DNA of 64,000 bases from Oegoconia quadripuncta (taxonomy: Eukaryota; Arthropoda; Insecta; Lepidoptera; Autostichidae), in contig OX438742.1 of assembly GCA_949316235.1 (NCBI GenBank), positions 38,508,853 through 38,572,852 of the forward strand, in the 5' to 3' direction. A model generated the notes under the pieces. It made no database searches and was not told where the DNA came from. It worked only from the letters and a program-made list of their open reading frames with translations. A program made the position numbers and the translations under genes. Of the stretch, positions 37,401-46,512 are shown one piece after another (position 1 is the stretch's first letter; every line of letters starts with the position of its first letter).

Positions 37401-40400
37401 TAGTTATGTAATACTTTTTATTTTTAAATAAAGTATAGACATAAAAAATTAACAGTGACCCCAAACACGCATCGATGTTGAACATCTTAGAAACGATTGA
37501 ACCGAATTTCCATTCACCATAACAGATCTATCTTGTCTTTACCAGCCTTCGTACAAAAGGAACGGAATAGCAATCTGTACATCTGTTTTTTTTTCACAGC
37601 TGAATGTTTTTAAGAGATTTTAAGAGATCGCCCGTCCACGTGGTACATGTTTAGTACTTGGTTTTGGTTGGTGGCATTTTTAAATTATCTGGTTATAGCT
37701 AGTATTACTATAAGACGACCTGTTTGGTGTACTGGCTAGAAACTCTGCTGCCATACCAAAAGGTCGCGGGTTCGAATCCTACTAGGGCATATGTTTGTAT
37801 GATGAATACAGCAATGTCTTCCCGAGTTATGGATGTTTTTCATTTATTATATGTATGTACAAAAAATAATGTATTTGTGTAGTTTATCTATAATACAAGC
37901 CATATTGCTTAGTGTGGAACTAGATGGCGCTGTGTGTATGTGCAAAGATTTATATATTTATTTACTATAATTTTATCTAATTATGATAGAAGTTGGATAA
38001 CGTTGACCAATGAGGAAACGTTAATTAGCCGATCGCGCGATGAGCCAACCAACGATACGATTTAAATAAATAAATATCCTTGGACATACACACAGCGCCA
38101 AGTTCCAAACTAAGCAACTAAAGTTTGTATACTACACAAATACAAATCTCTTTTGTAAATATATACATATTGTAAATGAAAACATCCAATGTCCATATTC
38201 ATCATACAAATATGCCCCTAGCGGGATTCGAATCCGCGGCCATTTGGTATAGCAGGTAGTGTTTCTAACTACGACACCAAACAGGTCCTCAAATTACACA
38301 ACAACCTCCACAGTTTTGCATAAAAATTCTAGAGCGAGTGAAATTGTCCATATGTGTGCGTCAGTATATTAAGCTTTCATTTATTTATTTTATTTGTTGA
38401 TTACATAGGGTTTATTGTTGTTGTTCTTCTATTTTGGTTGAATGTACTGTGCAGTGAATAAATGTTTTTATCTATCTTGACGACCTGTTTGGTGCAGTGG
38501 TTAGCAACTCTGCCCACTATACCAAAAGGTTGCGGGTTTGAATCCCGCTAGGGGCATATTGTTTGTGTGATGAATACGGACATGTGTACCCGAGTTATGG
38601 ATGTTTTCATTTATAATAAGTATTTATTTACGAAAAAAAATATATTTATGTAGTATATCAACCATCTGGTATCCACAACACAAGCCTATAGTTGCTTACT
38701 GTGGAACTAAATGGCGTTGTGTGTAAGTCTAAGGATATTTATTATTATTATTTATTATCTATGTTCATTTGTTAACTATTCCCCAGAGTGCACGCCCTGG
38801 GTAACTTGGCGAAATCGAAACGTCACCCCGACTCGAGGGCGATATTCTACGAGGAGAAAATCTACTCGAAGCGAAAGGTGCTCGACTTCATATCTACTCT
38901 CACCGGGTTCATGGAAGCCCTGAAACTGGTCGAGTTATTCGCCGGCTGCGATGCACCGCTGCTCCAGAGAATCACTCAGTTTCCGCCGACCGGCAAGTTC
39001 CCGGACTACCGGGACACGCTGAAGTTTTTTAATGTAGGTGCCTGTACAGTTTGCTAGTCGACGAATAACCTAATCTACGACTTTCGTTTGCAATATTGGT
39101 TTCCTTATAAAGTCGCCTTAAATAGCTGCTTTTAACATTAGGCGTCTATGTTTACTGAATGAATTCATTCGTTCATCATTAGCCCGTAAACATCCCACTG
39201 CAGGGTTATAGGCCTTCCCTCGTTTATGAGGGAGTATGGGCCGTAGTCCACCACGCTGGCCCAATGCGGGTTGGGGACTTAACATGCCTTCGAATTATTT
39301 CTCAGGCATGCAGGTTTCCTCACGGTGTTTTCCTTCACCGTTTAGGAGCAGTCGGATAAATGCACATAAGTAATTAAATTAAATTTAAAAACTCATTGGT
39401 ACATGGCGTGCTTGGGAATCGAAGGGAATCTGCGTCTTAACCGCTGAGCCACCGACGCTCGCTGAATGAATTAACGTCACTATATTGTTAAATCTATAGG
39501 AGGCGTTCGACCACGCCGAGGCCCAGAAAGAAGGCCGCATCCTGCCTGGTAAAGGCGTTGACGAGGAATACGACAACACTGTGCGGCTGATAGCGGATAT
39601 CGAGGCTGAGCTCAAGGACCACTTAGCTGAAGAGGAGAAGCATTTCCGTTGTAGGGTGAGTGCCGGCTTTTTAAACGCGGTGTGGCCAGAACTAAAATGC
39701 GTGTCATCATCGATGGCATGCAATAGTCCACTGTCAAAAATCAAAATTGTTTTATTTCGTAAGTTATAAGAATAACATTTGAAATCGTCATGACATACAG
39801 TTATCGCTCATTCACTAGGCAGTCTCCCCAGAGAAGAAGGAGCAAGAAACTCCGGGGTTGCTCTTTTTAAATAAGTCAATACAAATACAATTTGAAATAA
39901 TTGTAAAATTTATGATTCGACAATAAAAATAAAATATACTGGATATTGCCGAGCGGTTCATGGCCACGCATTCTTATCATCCAGGTAGTCAGAAATTTTA
40001 TAATAGCCCTTGGCACGTTGTTTAAGGTTGTTTTAAATTTATTTGAAGGAAAATTTTGAATGTCTACCGGAACCTTATTGTAAAAACGTATACATTGTCC
40101 CTTGAAAATTCTTAGTGACTTTGTGTAAGCGACAACAAGTTTATATGTACTGTAAGAAGTAAAGCAGGAATTTTTGGGTTTTAATGTATTTATTTATATA
40201 CAGTGTGAATTTTTTAAGTGGGCATGGATGGACAAATTTTAAACTATGAGGAATAGCGAAAACTACTCCAAAGGAGCTTCGAGCCCGATTTTGATGAAAG
40301 CTAAAATTGCATCATTGGATTTTTGAAAAATTAATATTCCTAGCCAGGAATCGAACCCGTTGATTTTGAAAAAACAAAAAACATATTCTGTATTACTACA

Positions 40401-43400
40401 CCATTCGATAGTGTCGCTAATAAGGAACGAATTTTGGGAAGTAATGACATATGGACAAAATCAACGGGTGTGGAACTCTTGGTGTGGAATTATTCCGATG
40501 ATGACAATAGGCATTTATTTTTCAAAACCGTATTCCCATTAATAAACACATCTCAAATTCTATTTTCAGTTGAAATATGTGGGAACAGAAAAGAAAAGGT
40601 ACCAGATTGAAATGCCAGAAAAAGCCGCGAACAGCGCTGGCAGCGACTACAGACTGGAGGGCGCACGTAAAGGATTCAAGCGGTTTTCCACTAGTGAGAC
40701 TAGGGTAATGATCTACTTTCTTTTTAGTAACTCTGGGTTTGTCATATTATAAAAATAGAATTAAGGGCCTCTGCATTTTCGCGTCCAATTGAATGCCTAG
40801 GCCGACTGTTAGTGTCCAACCTAATCGACTCGCTCTGAGCTTCACAGCTCTCTGTAAAAGCGGAAAGGTTCGCTTTATATGTATAACGATCCGATTAGGC
40901 ATACAATTGATGACTAATTTAACTATCTGCCTATATCATATCCAAAGGACTTGTAAACAACGTGTTTCGTTTTAAAATCGGGATAATAAATATTCTGTTT
41001 TAATCCAGGTTATGTTCTACCTATATACCAAATTTCATCCAAATCCGTTCACCCGTTTCGCCGTGATTGAATTTATAATATTAGTAAGATCAACACTGCC
41101 TTCTTTTTCACGTTACGGAGTTCCCCTAATTTAGGTGCAAGAGAATGAGGATTGTGACTTTGGAATACGAAAACATTTTTGGTTGTGATCGACGTGTAGC
41201 AAAATCGTTGCACGAACGTGTTACGGGCGTGCGTCATTCGCGCTGTTGGATATTGTATGAAAAGCTATAGTATCGCTGTTGTTACGTGTAATTTGAGGAT
41301 TTAGGGCTAGTACTTAAATTCACAATTATGGTTAGACGTGTAGGTCATAGTTACAATTGAGTTATTGTTAAAAAGAAAAACAGGAAGAAATTCGATTGAA
41401 AAAAACTTTAAGGGTCACCTTTATCAAACAGAAATGTTGAGGGTACATTTGTGTGGGGCTTGAAACAGATAAATTTTTTTCTTGCAAAATACTAGACACT
41501 TCATATTAGTGATATTTGAGATACACCATATTGGTTCTATAGATTCGTATATAAAACTAAGTATACCGCCGTATCTATACAACATAAAAGATTATTGTTA
41601 AGATTCTATAGTTATTTTGAACGCACGACCGTTAAGCACTTGAGATGAGGTAGGAGGTGGAATAAACCCACAACTTGCTATTTTATTTCAAACAGCAGGC
41701 AACTTCAATACATTTTAAAATATCTACCATTGATCAAACCTACCTTTAGCTATGGAGGTGATCCCTGCCATGCCTTTATATGCCAATTAAGATAATATGT
41801 TCTACAATACCATCCTTCTTATTTCTCTACCATCCTATCAGGCTTTCCTCTCGCGCATGATTGCTGCCGAGGATCAGAAGAGCAAAGTGTTGAAAGACCT
41901 CAGTAGGCGCATGTTCGAGAGTTTCTCGTCGCATTACGCTCGGTGGGAGGGCGCCGTGAGATCCCTCGCCATTCTCGACGTGCTTATCTCGCTAGCTGAG
42001 TTCGCTCGCCAGGACAGCGGAGAAGTCTGCATGCCGACGGTCACCGTGGCCCAACAAAGGAGGGTGTGTAACTTCATAGACAGTCTATAAATATATATTT
42101 TTTTTTTCTAAACCATCATCGAGTAAACCGTTAATTGTGTCATTTGACGATCGCGTTTGTAGTCTATTCCACATAATTACGAATACCGCTAGTCGCATAT
42201 CAATCTCCGGCGGTCGCGTGGGTTTTTGAAAAAAACGAATCAATCTGCCTATGCCAATAACTTCTATTTCACTTACATAATATGACGACCTGTTTGGTGT
42301 TGTGGTTAGCAACTCTGGCCACTATACCAAAAGGTTGCGGGTTCGAATCCCGCTAGGGGCATATGTTTGTGTGATGAATACGGACATCTGTACCCGAGTT
42401 AGGGATGTTTTCATTTAAAATAAGTATTAAAAAAATAAATAAAATGTATTTATATAGTATATCAACCATCTGGTATCCACAACACAAGCCTATAGTTGCT
42501 TACTGTGGAACTAGATGGCGCTGCGTGTATGTGTAAGGATATTTATTTAATATGCCCTATTTTTTTTCTTACAGTAAAAAAACTCATCCGTTATAAACAT
42601 CTATGGGTCAGGAGTATATTGTTCGTATTCATCAAAATATTCTACCTAGTATGATTAGAACCCGCAACCGTTTCAGTGACGAAGGAGGGTCACCAGCCTT
42701 TTAATTAGTCATTATACAATGAACATTTTTATTACTGGACACGTTTGGCCAGTATCCCTGGTGAAAACTGTCAATTTGGTTGAAGATGAAACACGCGATC
42801 CATTAAATACCTATTCACCCATTTTTTCTTCTCTACAGCCATACATAGATATAAAGGACGGACGTCACCCGTGCATACCCATCGTTAACGACTTCATACC
42901 GAACGACACGCAACTGGGAACAGCGGAGGGCAGCCTGCTTCTCCTGACTGGGCCCAATATGGGCGGCAAGTCCACGCTGATGCGGCAAGTGGGTCTGCTC
43001 ACGGTACTTGCTCATTTGGTGAGTGGAACCACTAAGGTGGAATTGTTGCAGTTTGTGATAATCACCTACAGTCTAGTTTTTAATTCCGAGGAATTCTTAC
43101 AGCTGTTATTTGTGACAGAACAGATCAGCTGTCATACACCTTATTTCTTTTTGCTGTTTATCCAAAAGTATAGTGATCTGTGCTAATTACATACATACTA
43201 TCTACAGTAGTTTGTAGTATCTCAGAAAGTTGACATAATATTAGATTAATATGCCCTCTTGAAACACACTTCAAACATGGAAATTTCATGACGTTATCAT
43301 CAGGAAACAAATGAGTAGATAGATACCTGCCTCAAGTGGCCAGTCTTGATAGCAAACTACATGGAAAAGAAGTAGTTTTTAATCATAAGTTTTGTAAACA

Positions 43401-46400
43401 GAAGTACTGGGAAATTTATTCCCATTTGTTCTGTTAGCAGAACTAATGGGAAAAAAATTCCCAGTAGTTCTGCCGGCAGAACTAATCAACAGAACAGGTG
43501 GGAATGGACACTTTTTCGTCTATTCTAGTGCCGCGTGGACCCCAATAAAAAAACATTAAAAATAATTTTAGAGACATACAGCGCCTTCTAGTTTCTTTAA
43601 ACAAGATATCAGATTTGTTTGTTTTTGTATTTTTTTTGTATTATAAATGTAGACATCTATAAATCGGGTCCACATGTTCGTATTCATCATACAAACTTGC
43701 CTCCACCTGGGATTCGAACCCGCGTCCTCTAGACAGTGGTCAGGGTTTTTGGTCTACGTGAATAGGTCGTCAATCTGAAACTACAGTGGCATTATTTTTT
43801 AATCGGAGTGAATATTCGGCATTACCAAAATCTGGCTTCGCTGATGACTATTCTACCATGTAGCACACGATCTGCCAAGACGTAATAATGTTTTTGCTCA
43901 TAGGGCACCTTCGTGCCAGCCCAAGAGTGCAACCTGAGCCTGGTGGACCGAATCTTCACACGTCTCGGCGCTTCAGACGATATCCTCTCAGGGCAGTCCA
44001 CGTTCCTCGTCGAAATGAGCGAGACGGCCGCCATCGTGAGGCATTCCACTGTCCATTCCCTCGTGTTACTCGATGAGTTAGGTAAGTATACATACGACAT
44101 AGTTACCTGAGCGTTGTCAAAATTCTGTTGAATTCTCTCTTTTAATTTTGAGAACAAAATATACAAAGCACTTGTGGCGCAGTCGCTATTCGTTTTCGAT
44201 TAGCGAAGTGACCACAGCTATGTAGCTGTGATGGTGATCATACTATAGCTATAGAAACTTGGGCCCGTATTAATAAACCAATCTCAATACAAGTCTTGAG
44301 TGTATCACCCGAGATGCGTCTTAAGAAGTTGACGCTATCTCAAGCTCCGTGCTAATTTATAAACCAATCTTGATGTCTACTCAGCTGAGATCAGTTCTCA
44401 AATTAACGCCTCAGCGGCGAATGAATGATAGTCTTGAGTTCCGTTTATTAATACGTGAAACTCTCAAGTGAGTACTGCTCGAGTAAGCACGTGTGTTTCA
44501 GGTCTCAAGTTAGGTTTATTAATCAACACGTTTACTTGAGACCGGTCACAAGACTGTTCTCCGTCTTGAGAATGGTTTATTAATACGGGCCTCAGTCAAG
44601 GTTGGTAATTTAAAACTCAAATTAGGCCTATCTAAGTACTTACTAGGAATATAGTAAGTTCCATGAGACCATTATCAAAACTAGAAGAAAGAAATCCAAC
44701 TACAAAGGCGTGAAATGGCGGATATGACGATGACAAGGATCCAATACGAATAGCCGTTTCGCCGCCAGAGAAACGAAACAGCACAATTAAATCATAAGCA
44801 AAAAACAGAATAACCCGTAGTGCTCGTAAATCAGCAAGTGTATGTTCGTGCATCAGGTCGGGGCACATCCACATACGACGGCACAGCGATAGCGTCGGGC
44901 GTTTGCACGGAGTTAGCGTCTCGCGGCGGCCGCGTGCTCTTCTCCACCCACTACCACTCGCTGGTACATCACCTAGGGGCGCGCGAAGACGTCCTGCTGC
45001 GTCACATGGTGAGTCACCAGCACTACACCTAAGGGGTCATGACCAAAGGGGGTTTTGGAGCTCCGTAACCATAACTGTCGGATATCCGAAATAGAAATCT
45101 ATCCGTAACCGAATGCGACGTAAAAGTTTCGAATAGTAGCACTCCGCTTTTTGCAGGACGTTTCCAACGGGTCGCTCTGGAAATCTATCCGCTGACTTTA
45201 ATACAGCCCATTCTTTTTTGTATACAATGATAATACAATTTGATATACATAATGTCACGCCTGTTTCCCATAGGGGTAGGCAGAGACCACAGACTTCCAC
45301 TTGCTATGATTTGGCCTTTCTTTATGACGTCCGCGATTTGATCATAGCAAGGTTCGCCGTGGTCTTCCCCTACCAACATCACCATCCACATTCGCTTTTT
45401 TTTTATGCACAACGGCTTGGTACTTGACCTCAATCACACCTGATGTTAAGTGAAGATGAGGTCGAAGGTGGAAGCGTACTGACCCGGAAACCCCAACACA
45501 TTTAGGGGACTGGCTATCTTATCTCTGACAACCGGAACACAACAATGCTATTAACATTGCTGCTTGGCGGCAGATTTACATAAGATGGTGGTAGCTAGCC
45601 AGGCGGACATTTAAAATGCCCTACCACCAACCAAACCGAGTACTTAAACATGTACCCCGCTGGGGATCGAACCCGCGACCTCCGAATCGTAAACCCAATG
45701 TTGTTTACATCTAGCCACGGAGGCGGTTAAAAAGCGGTCGCTTCGTATATCTCTTTCGTTAGCCTTGTTTCATTTATCCTCTCCACATGTCCAAACCATC
45801 TCAGCATACCTTTTTCAATCTTTGTCACTACATCTTCATTCACACTGCTTAACTCCCTAATTACACAATTCCTGATTCTATATTTCAAAGTCACCCCACC
45901 CCGCACATATTTCTCAATGATCTCATTTCCACTGCATTAATTCTACTTTCATTCTTCTTCTGCCATACCCAGCATTCACTCCCGTAAATCAGTGTTGGAT
46001 CCAGCACCCCGCCGGGCAAGCTATTTTGGACACTTTGGCTCCTCATAAAGGCATGCAGTGCTCCATTCACCTGATTTCCGGCATTCACTCTTCGTTCGAT
46101 GTTCTTATCACATCAAAAATACTGCAATCCGTCATACATACATACAAATTGAAACACAACTTTAATTATATGACCACCACTCCAGTGTCACATCGAGCCC
46201 TGATACATACACATTTCCCGTTACCAGGCATGCATGGTCGAGACGGATGAATCAGCGCCGGACAACGAAGACCATATCCCCGAGGAGACCATAACGTTCC
46301 TCTACAAACTGACGCCCGGTGCCTGCCCCAAGTCTTACGGGTTTAACGCGGCAAGGCTCGCTGGCATTCCGCAAGACATCACCCGCCGCGCTCACCACAT

Positions 46401-46512
46401 CTCGCGGGCACTGGAGAAGGAAGCCGTGAGCGCTCGCGCCTTTAGGGATGTCGTCAAGATGGAGGGCAACGCGGCAGGTGTCAGAGAATTATTGGCAGCC
46501 TTGAACATTTAA
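25410..46512 (+). CDS. MSH6: DNA mismatch repair protein MSH6 (MutS homologue 6)
   Basis: Nuclear ATPase that pairs with MSH2 (MutS-alpha) to recognise base mismatches and small loops. Twenty exons: 25410-25572, 26670-26780, 27833-27919, 28214-28346, 28789-28981, 29517-29651, 29744-29879, 32980-33119, 33921-34055, 34983-35172, 35617-35932, 36594-36749, 38787-39033, 39500-39655, 40570-40704, 41842-42063, 42839-43018, 43904-44081, 44857-45008 and 46228-46512. They total 3450 nt, 1149 aa, with all phases consistent. Seen: an N-terminal PIP-box-like SNTLFNYFS (PCNA binding); a charged linker in place of the PWWP domain of the human protein; mismatch-binding F253-Y-E255 in [11 protein letters not shown]; MutS core and lever regions; Walker [11 protein letters not shown] near residue 922; [10 protein letters not shown]; Walker B LVLLDE near 998; [15 protein letters not shown]; and STHYHSL. 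It ends in a short helical tail. Many introns hold SINEs, MITEs and LINE fragments. Function is inferred from strong motif conservation. Confidence 0.97.
26883..27105 (-). mobile_element. SINE-3 copy, truncated and diverged
   Basis: Carries cacttgatgttaagtgaagatgag, the ggtagctagccagactg block and tcgaacccgcgacc (complement of a B-box), in the same order as the full copy at 45396-45728. It is in MSH6 intron 2. Confidence 0.75.
27468..27763. mobile_element. MITE-F, mariner-like ends
   Basis: Inverted repeats cactggtcatcaaaaaaatcgac and gtcgatttttttgatgacta bound about 295 bp of non-coding AT-rich DNA, with TA at the left edge. Ends of this style are typical of short mariner derivatives. It is in MSH6 intron 2, ending about 70 bp before the exon 3 acceptor. 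Confidence 0.7.
30046..30105 (-). mobile_element. SINE-3 3' scrap
   Basis: A poly-T run followed by gcatagttggttggtacttgacctcaatctcacctgat matches the 3' end of SINE-3 in antisense orientation. The rest is cut off at the junction with the neighbouring LINE. Confidence 0.55.
30106..32170 (-). mobile_element. Jockey/CR1-like non-LTR retrotransposon (LINE), internally deleted
   Basis: Antisense insertion in MSH6 intron 7. The 3' end (30106-30130 on this strand) is a short run of ATGAAA-type repeats, a common LINE tail. A long ORF (31903-30320) encodes the start of an endonuclease joined to a reverse transcriptase lacking its N-terminal part. Upstream, 31904-32170 is AT-rich with fragmentary frames. 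The far edge near 32170 is approximate; a short direct duplication (tacatatctctagtctga twice, 32159-32197) lies there. Confidence 0.88.
30320..31903 (-). pseudogene. LINE endonuclease/reverse transcriptase ORF with in-frame internal deletion, 527 aa
   Basis: Residues about 22-95 are the start of an APE-type endonuclease ([18 protein letters not shown]). The next recognisable segment is already the middle of a reverse transcriptase: [11 protein letters not shown] near 130, [22 protein letters not shown] and the catalytic FADDTS. The endonuclease C-terminal part and RT fingers are absent, so several hundred residues are missing, yet the frame stays open. The C-terminus ([32 protein letters not shown]) is typical of lepidopteran LINEs of this group. 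Not expected to be active. A related 3' piece lies at 39735-40140. Confidence 0.88.
32584..32968 (+). mobile_element. SINE-2 copy interrupted by unrelated sequence
   Basis: The head (gttagaaacactaactgc..actaaaaggtcgctggtccgaatcccgctag) and the 3' body (tcatgtagtatatcatcaactggtgtcc, gtggaactagatggcactgtgtgtaag, ggatatttgttattatg) of SINE-2 are separated by about 150 bp, including an AT microsatellite at 32805-32845. Its 3' end lies within about 15-20 bp of the MSH6 exon 8 acceptor at 32980. Confidence 0.75.
33195..33605. repeat. Dispersed repeat R2, copy 1
   Basis: Shares caaacattaacgtttgggtgt, acttatacagaaatgcacacgtg and neighbouring blocks with 49488-49600. It ends in the common lepidopteran repeat motif gtcgccttttacgacatccacgggaaggg (33536-33562). 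MSH6 intron 8. No ORF is supported. Confidence 0.6.
34225..34465 (+). mobile_element. RTE-type LINE ORF fragment
   Basis: The plus strand reads [20 protein letters not shown], then [15 protein letters not shown] and [17 protein letters not shown], the usual C-terminal end of an RTE-like reverse-transcriptase ORF, with at least one internal stop. It is a dead fragment in MSH6 intron 9. Confidence 0.75.
36133..36362 (-). repeat. Dispersed repeat R1, copy 2
   Basis: Second, longer copy of the repeat at 19845-20058, with tagatagataagcattta at one end and ggtattctgctgaaacctga..caaatggaatttt at the other. MSH6 intron 11. Confidence 0.65.
36830..37386 (+). mobile_element. SINE-1 copy split by a MITE-A insertion
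   Basis: The head 36830-36942 (gacgaccgataggtgtagtgg to gatgtttgtttataa) and the tail 37282-37386 (tataaatatttatgtatg to aatatttattatt) together make a SINE-1. The MITE-A at 36943-37280 interrupts it inside the TTTATATAAATATT block. Part of the SINE after the B-box is also replaced by an AT-rich stretch. MSH6 intron 12. Confidence 0.85.
36943..37280. mobile_element. MITE-A copy inserted in SINE-1
   Basis: Ends cgaatgagtttttttaccgtaagg and ccttacagtgaaaaaactcatccg are inverted repeats. The arms continue inward for about 100 bp (gtaagtgaaatagaaggtattggcatagg against ctatttccaatgccttctatttcacttac). TATA-type sequence is repeated at both flanks. Non-coding foldback element. Confidence 0.85.
37714..37975 (+). 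mobile_element. SINE-2 copy
   Basis: tRNA-like head GACGACCTGTTTGGTGTACTGG, B-box GGGTTCGAATCCTACTAGGG, then the body cattt..tatgtacaa, tgtagtttatctataatacaagcc, and the tail gtggaactagatggcgctgtgtg..atatttatttac. MSH6 intron 12, followed by an inverted second copy. Confidence 0.85.
38063..38290 (-). mobile_element. SINE-2 copy, inverted relative to its neighbour
   Basis: Reverse orientation: aaataaatatccttggacatacacacagcgcca at the left, gcgggattcgaatccgcggcc (B-box complement) and caccaaacaggtcctc at the right. With 37714-37975 it forms an inverted pair separated by about 90 bp. Confidence 0.85.
38479..38754 (+). mobile_element. SINE-2 copy next to MSH6 exon 13
   Basis: Full head (GACGACCTGTTTGGTGCAGTGG, GGGTTTGAATCCCGCTAGGGG) and body (tgtagtatatcaaccatctgg, gtggaactaaatggcgttgtgtg). 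It ends in a TTATTATTATT tail about 33 bp before the exon 13 acceptor at 38787. Confidence 0.88.
39166..39461 (-). mobile_element. SINE-4, full-length with target-site duplication
   Basis: Flanked by the 11-bp direct repeat ctgaatgaatt (39155-39165 and 39462-39472). The minus strand starts with a tRNA-like head (cgagcgtcggtggctcagcgg, then ttcgattcccaagc) and runs to a body with gaaaacaccgtgaggaaacctgcatgc. It is a different family from SINE-1, 2 and 3. MSH6 intron 13. Confidence 0.88.
39735..40140 (-). mobile_element. LINE 3' fragment related to the element at 30106-32170
   Basis: The minus strand reads [20 protein letters not shown] then NKFKT, matching the C-terminal [20 protein letters not shown] of the LINE in intron 7, followed by frame breaks. 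MSH6 intron 14. Confidence 0.75.
40201..40480. mobile_element. MITE-D copy, right end lost
   Basis: Preceded by TA and starting cagtgtgaattttttaagtggg. It shares gcatcattggatttttga, tattcctagccaggaa, and attcgatagtgtcgctaataa..gggaagtaatgac with the complete copy at 63464-63801. It contains ggaatcgaaccc, a B-box complement. MSH6 intron 14. Confidence 0.75.
42090..42588. mobile_element. MITE-A copy interrupted by a SINE-2
   Basis: Left part 42090-42283 (cgcgtttgtagtctattcc, ataacttctatttcacttac) and right part 42551-42588 ending cttacagtaaaaaaactcatccg belong to MITE-A. SINE-2 (42284-42550) is inserted between them with aatatg repeated at both junctions. The left terminus of the MITE is missing. 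MSH6 intron 16. Confidence 0.82.
42284..42550 (+). mobile_element. SINE-2 copy inside MITE-A
   Basis: Head GACGACCTGTTTGGTGTTGTGG, B-box GGGTTCGAATCCCGC, body to gtggaactagatggcgctgcgtg, tail atatttattt. The flanking aatatg repeat (42279-42284 and about 42548-42553) marks the insertion site. Confidence 0.88.
42589..42707 (-). mobile_element. SINE-1 fragment, antisense
   Basis: The minus strand reads ggtgaccctccttcgtcactgaaacggttgcgggttc and continues to tgatgaatacgaacaatata and atgtttataa, a diverged SINE-1 head. The neighbouring MITE-A inserted at its atgtttata block, the same block as in the copy at 36830. Confidence 0.7.
43655..43771 (-). mobile_element. Antisense SINE head fragment
   Basis: Contains cgtattcatcatacaaac and gggattcgaacccgcg (B-box complement), and ends in caataggtcgtc-like sequence. 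It is related to the SINE-1/SINE-2 heads but diverged. MSH6 intron 17. Confidence 0.6.
44262..44591. mobile_element. MITE-C copy 1
   Basis: Ends ggcccgtattaataaacc and ggtttattaatacgggcc are perfect inverted repeats of 18 bp. Inside are many short tctcaag/cttgaga motifs in both orientations. About 330 bp, non-coding. MSH6 intron 18. Confidence 0.85.
45252..46110 (-). mobile_element. RTE-type LINE 3' region, interrupted by SINE-3
   Basis: The minus strand reads [33 protein letters not shown] and [13 protein letters not shown] at 46110-45729. After the SINE-3 insertion it resumes with a [15 protein letters not shown] tail and GKQA-type end at 45395-45252. These are typical RTE reverse-transcriptase C-terminal motifs, with stops and frameshifts. 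It fills most of MSH6 intron 19. Confidence 0.82.
45396..45728 (-). mobile_element. SINE-3, full-length copy nested in the RTE fragment
   Basis: The minus strand starts accgcctccgtggctagatg (tRNA-like A-box region), then ggaggtcgcgggttcgatcccc (B-box). It continues through the body (gctaccaccatcttatgtaa, gttgtgttccggttgtcaga, cctcatcttcacttaacatc) and ends in poly-A (poly-T at 45396 on +). Other copies lie at 47848, 26883, 16738 and 30046. Confidence 0.88.

Noticed and set aside
37714..38290. Possible tRNA gene pair
   Set aside because: These are SINE-2 heads with the family body attached, one in each orientation.
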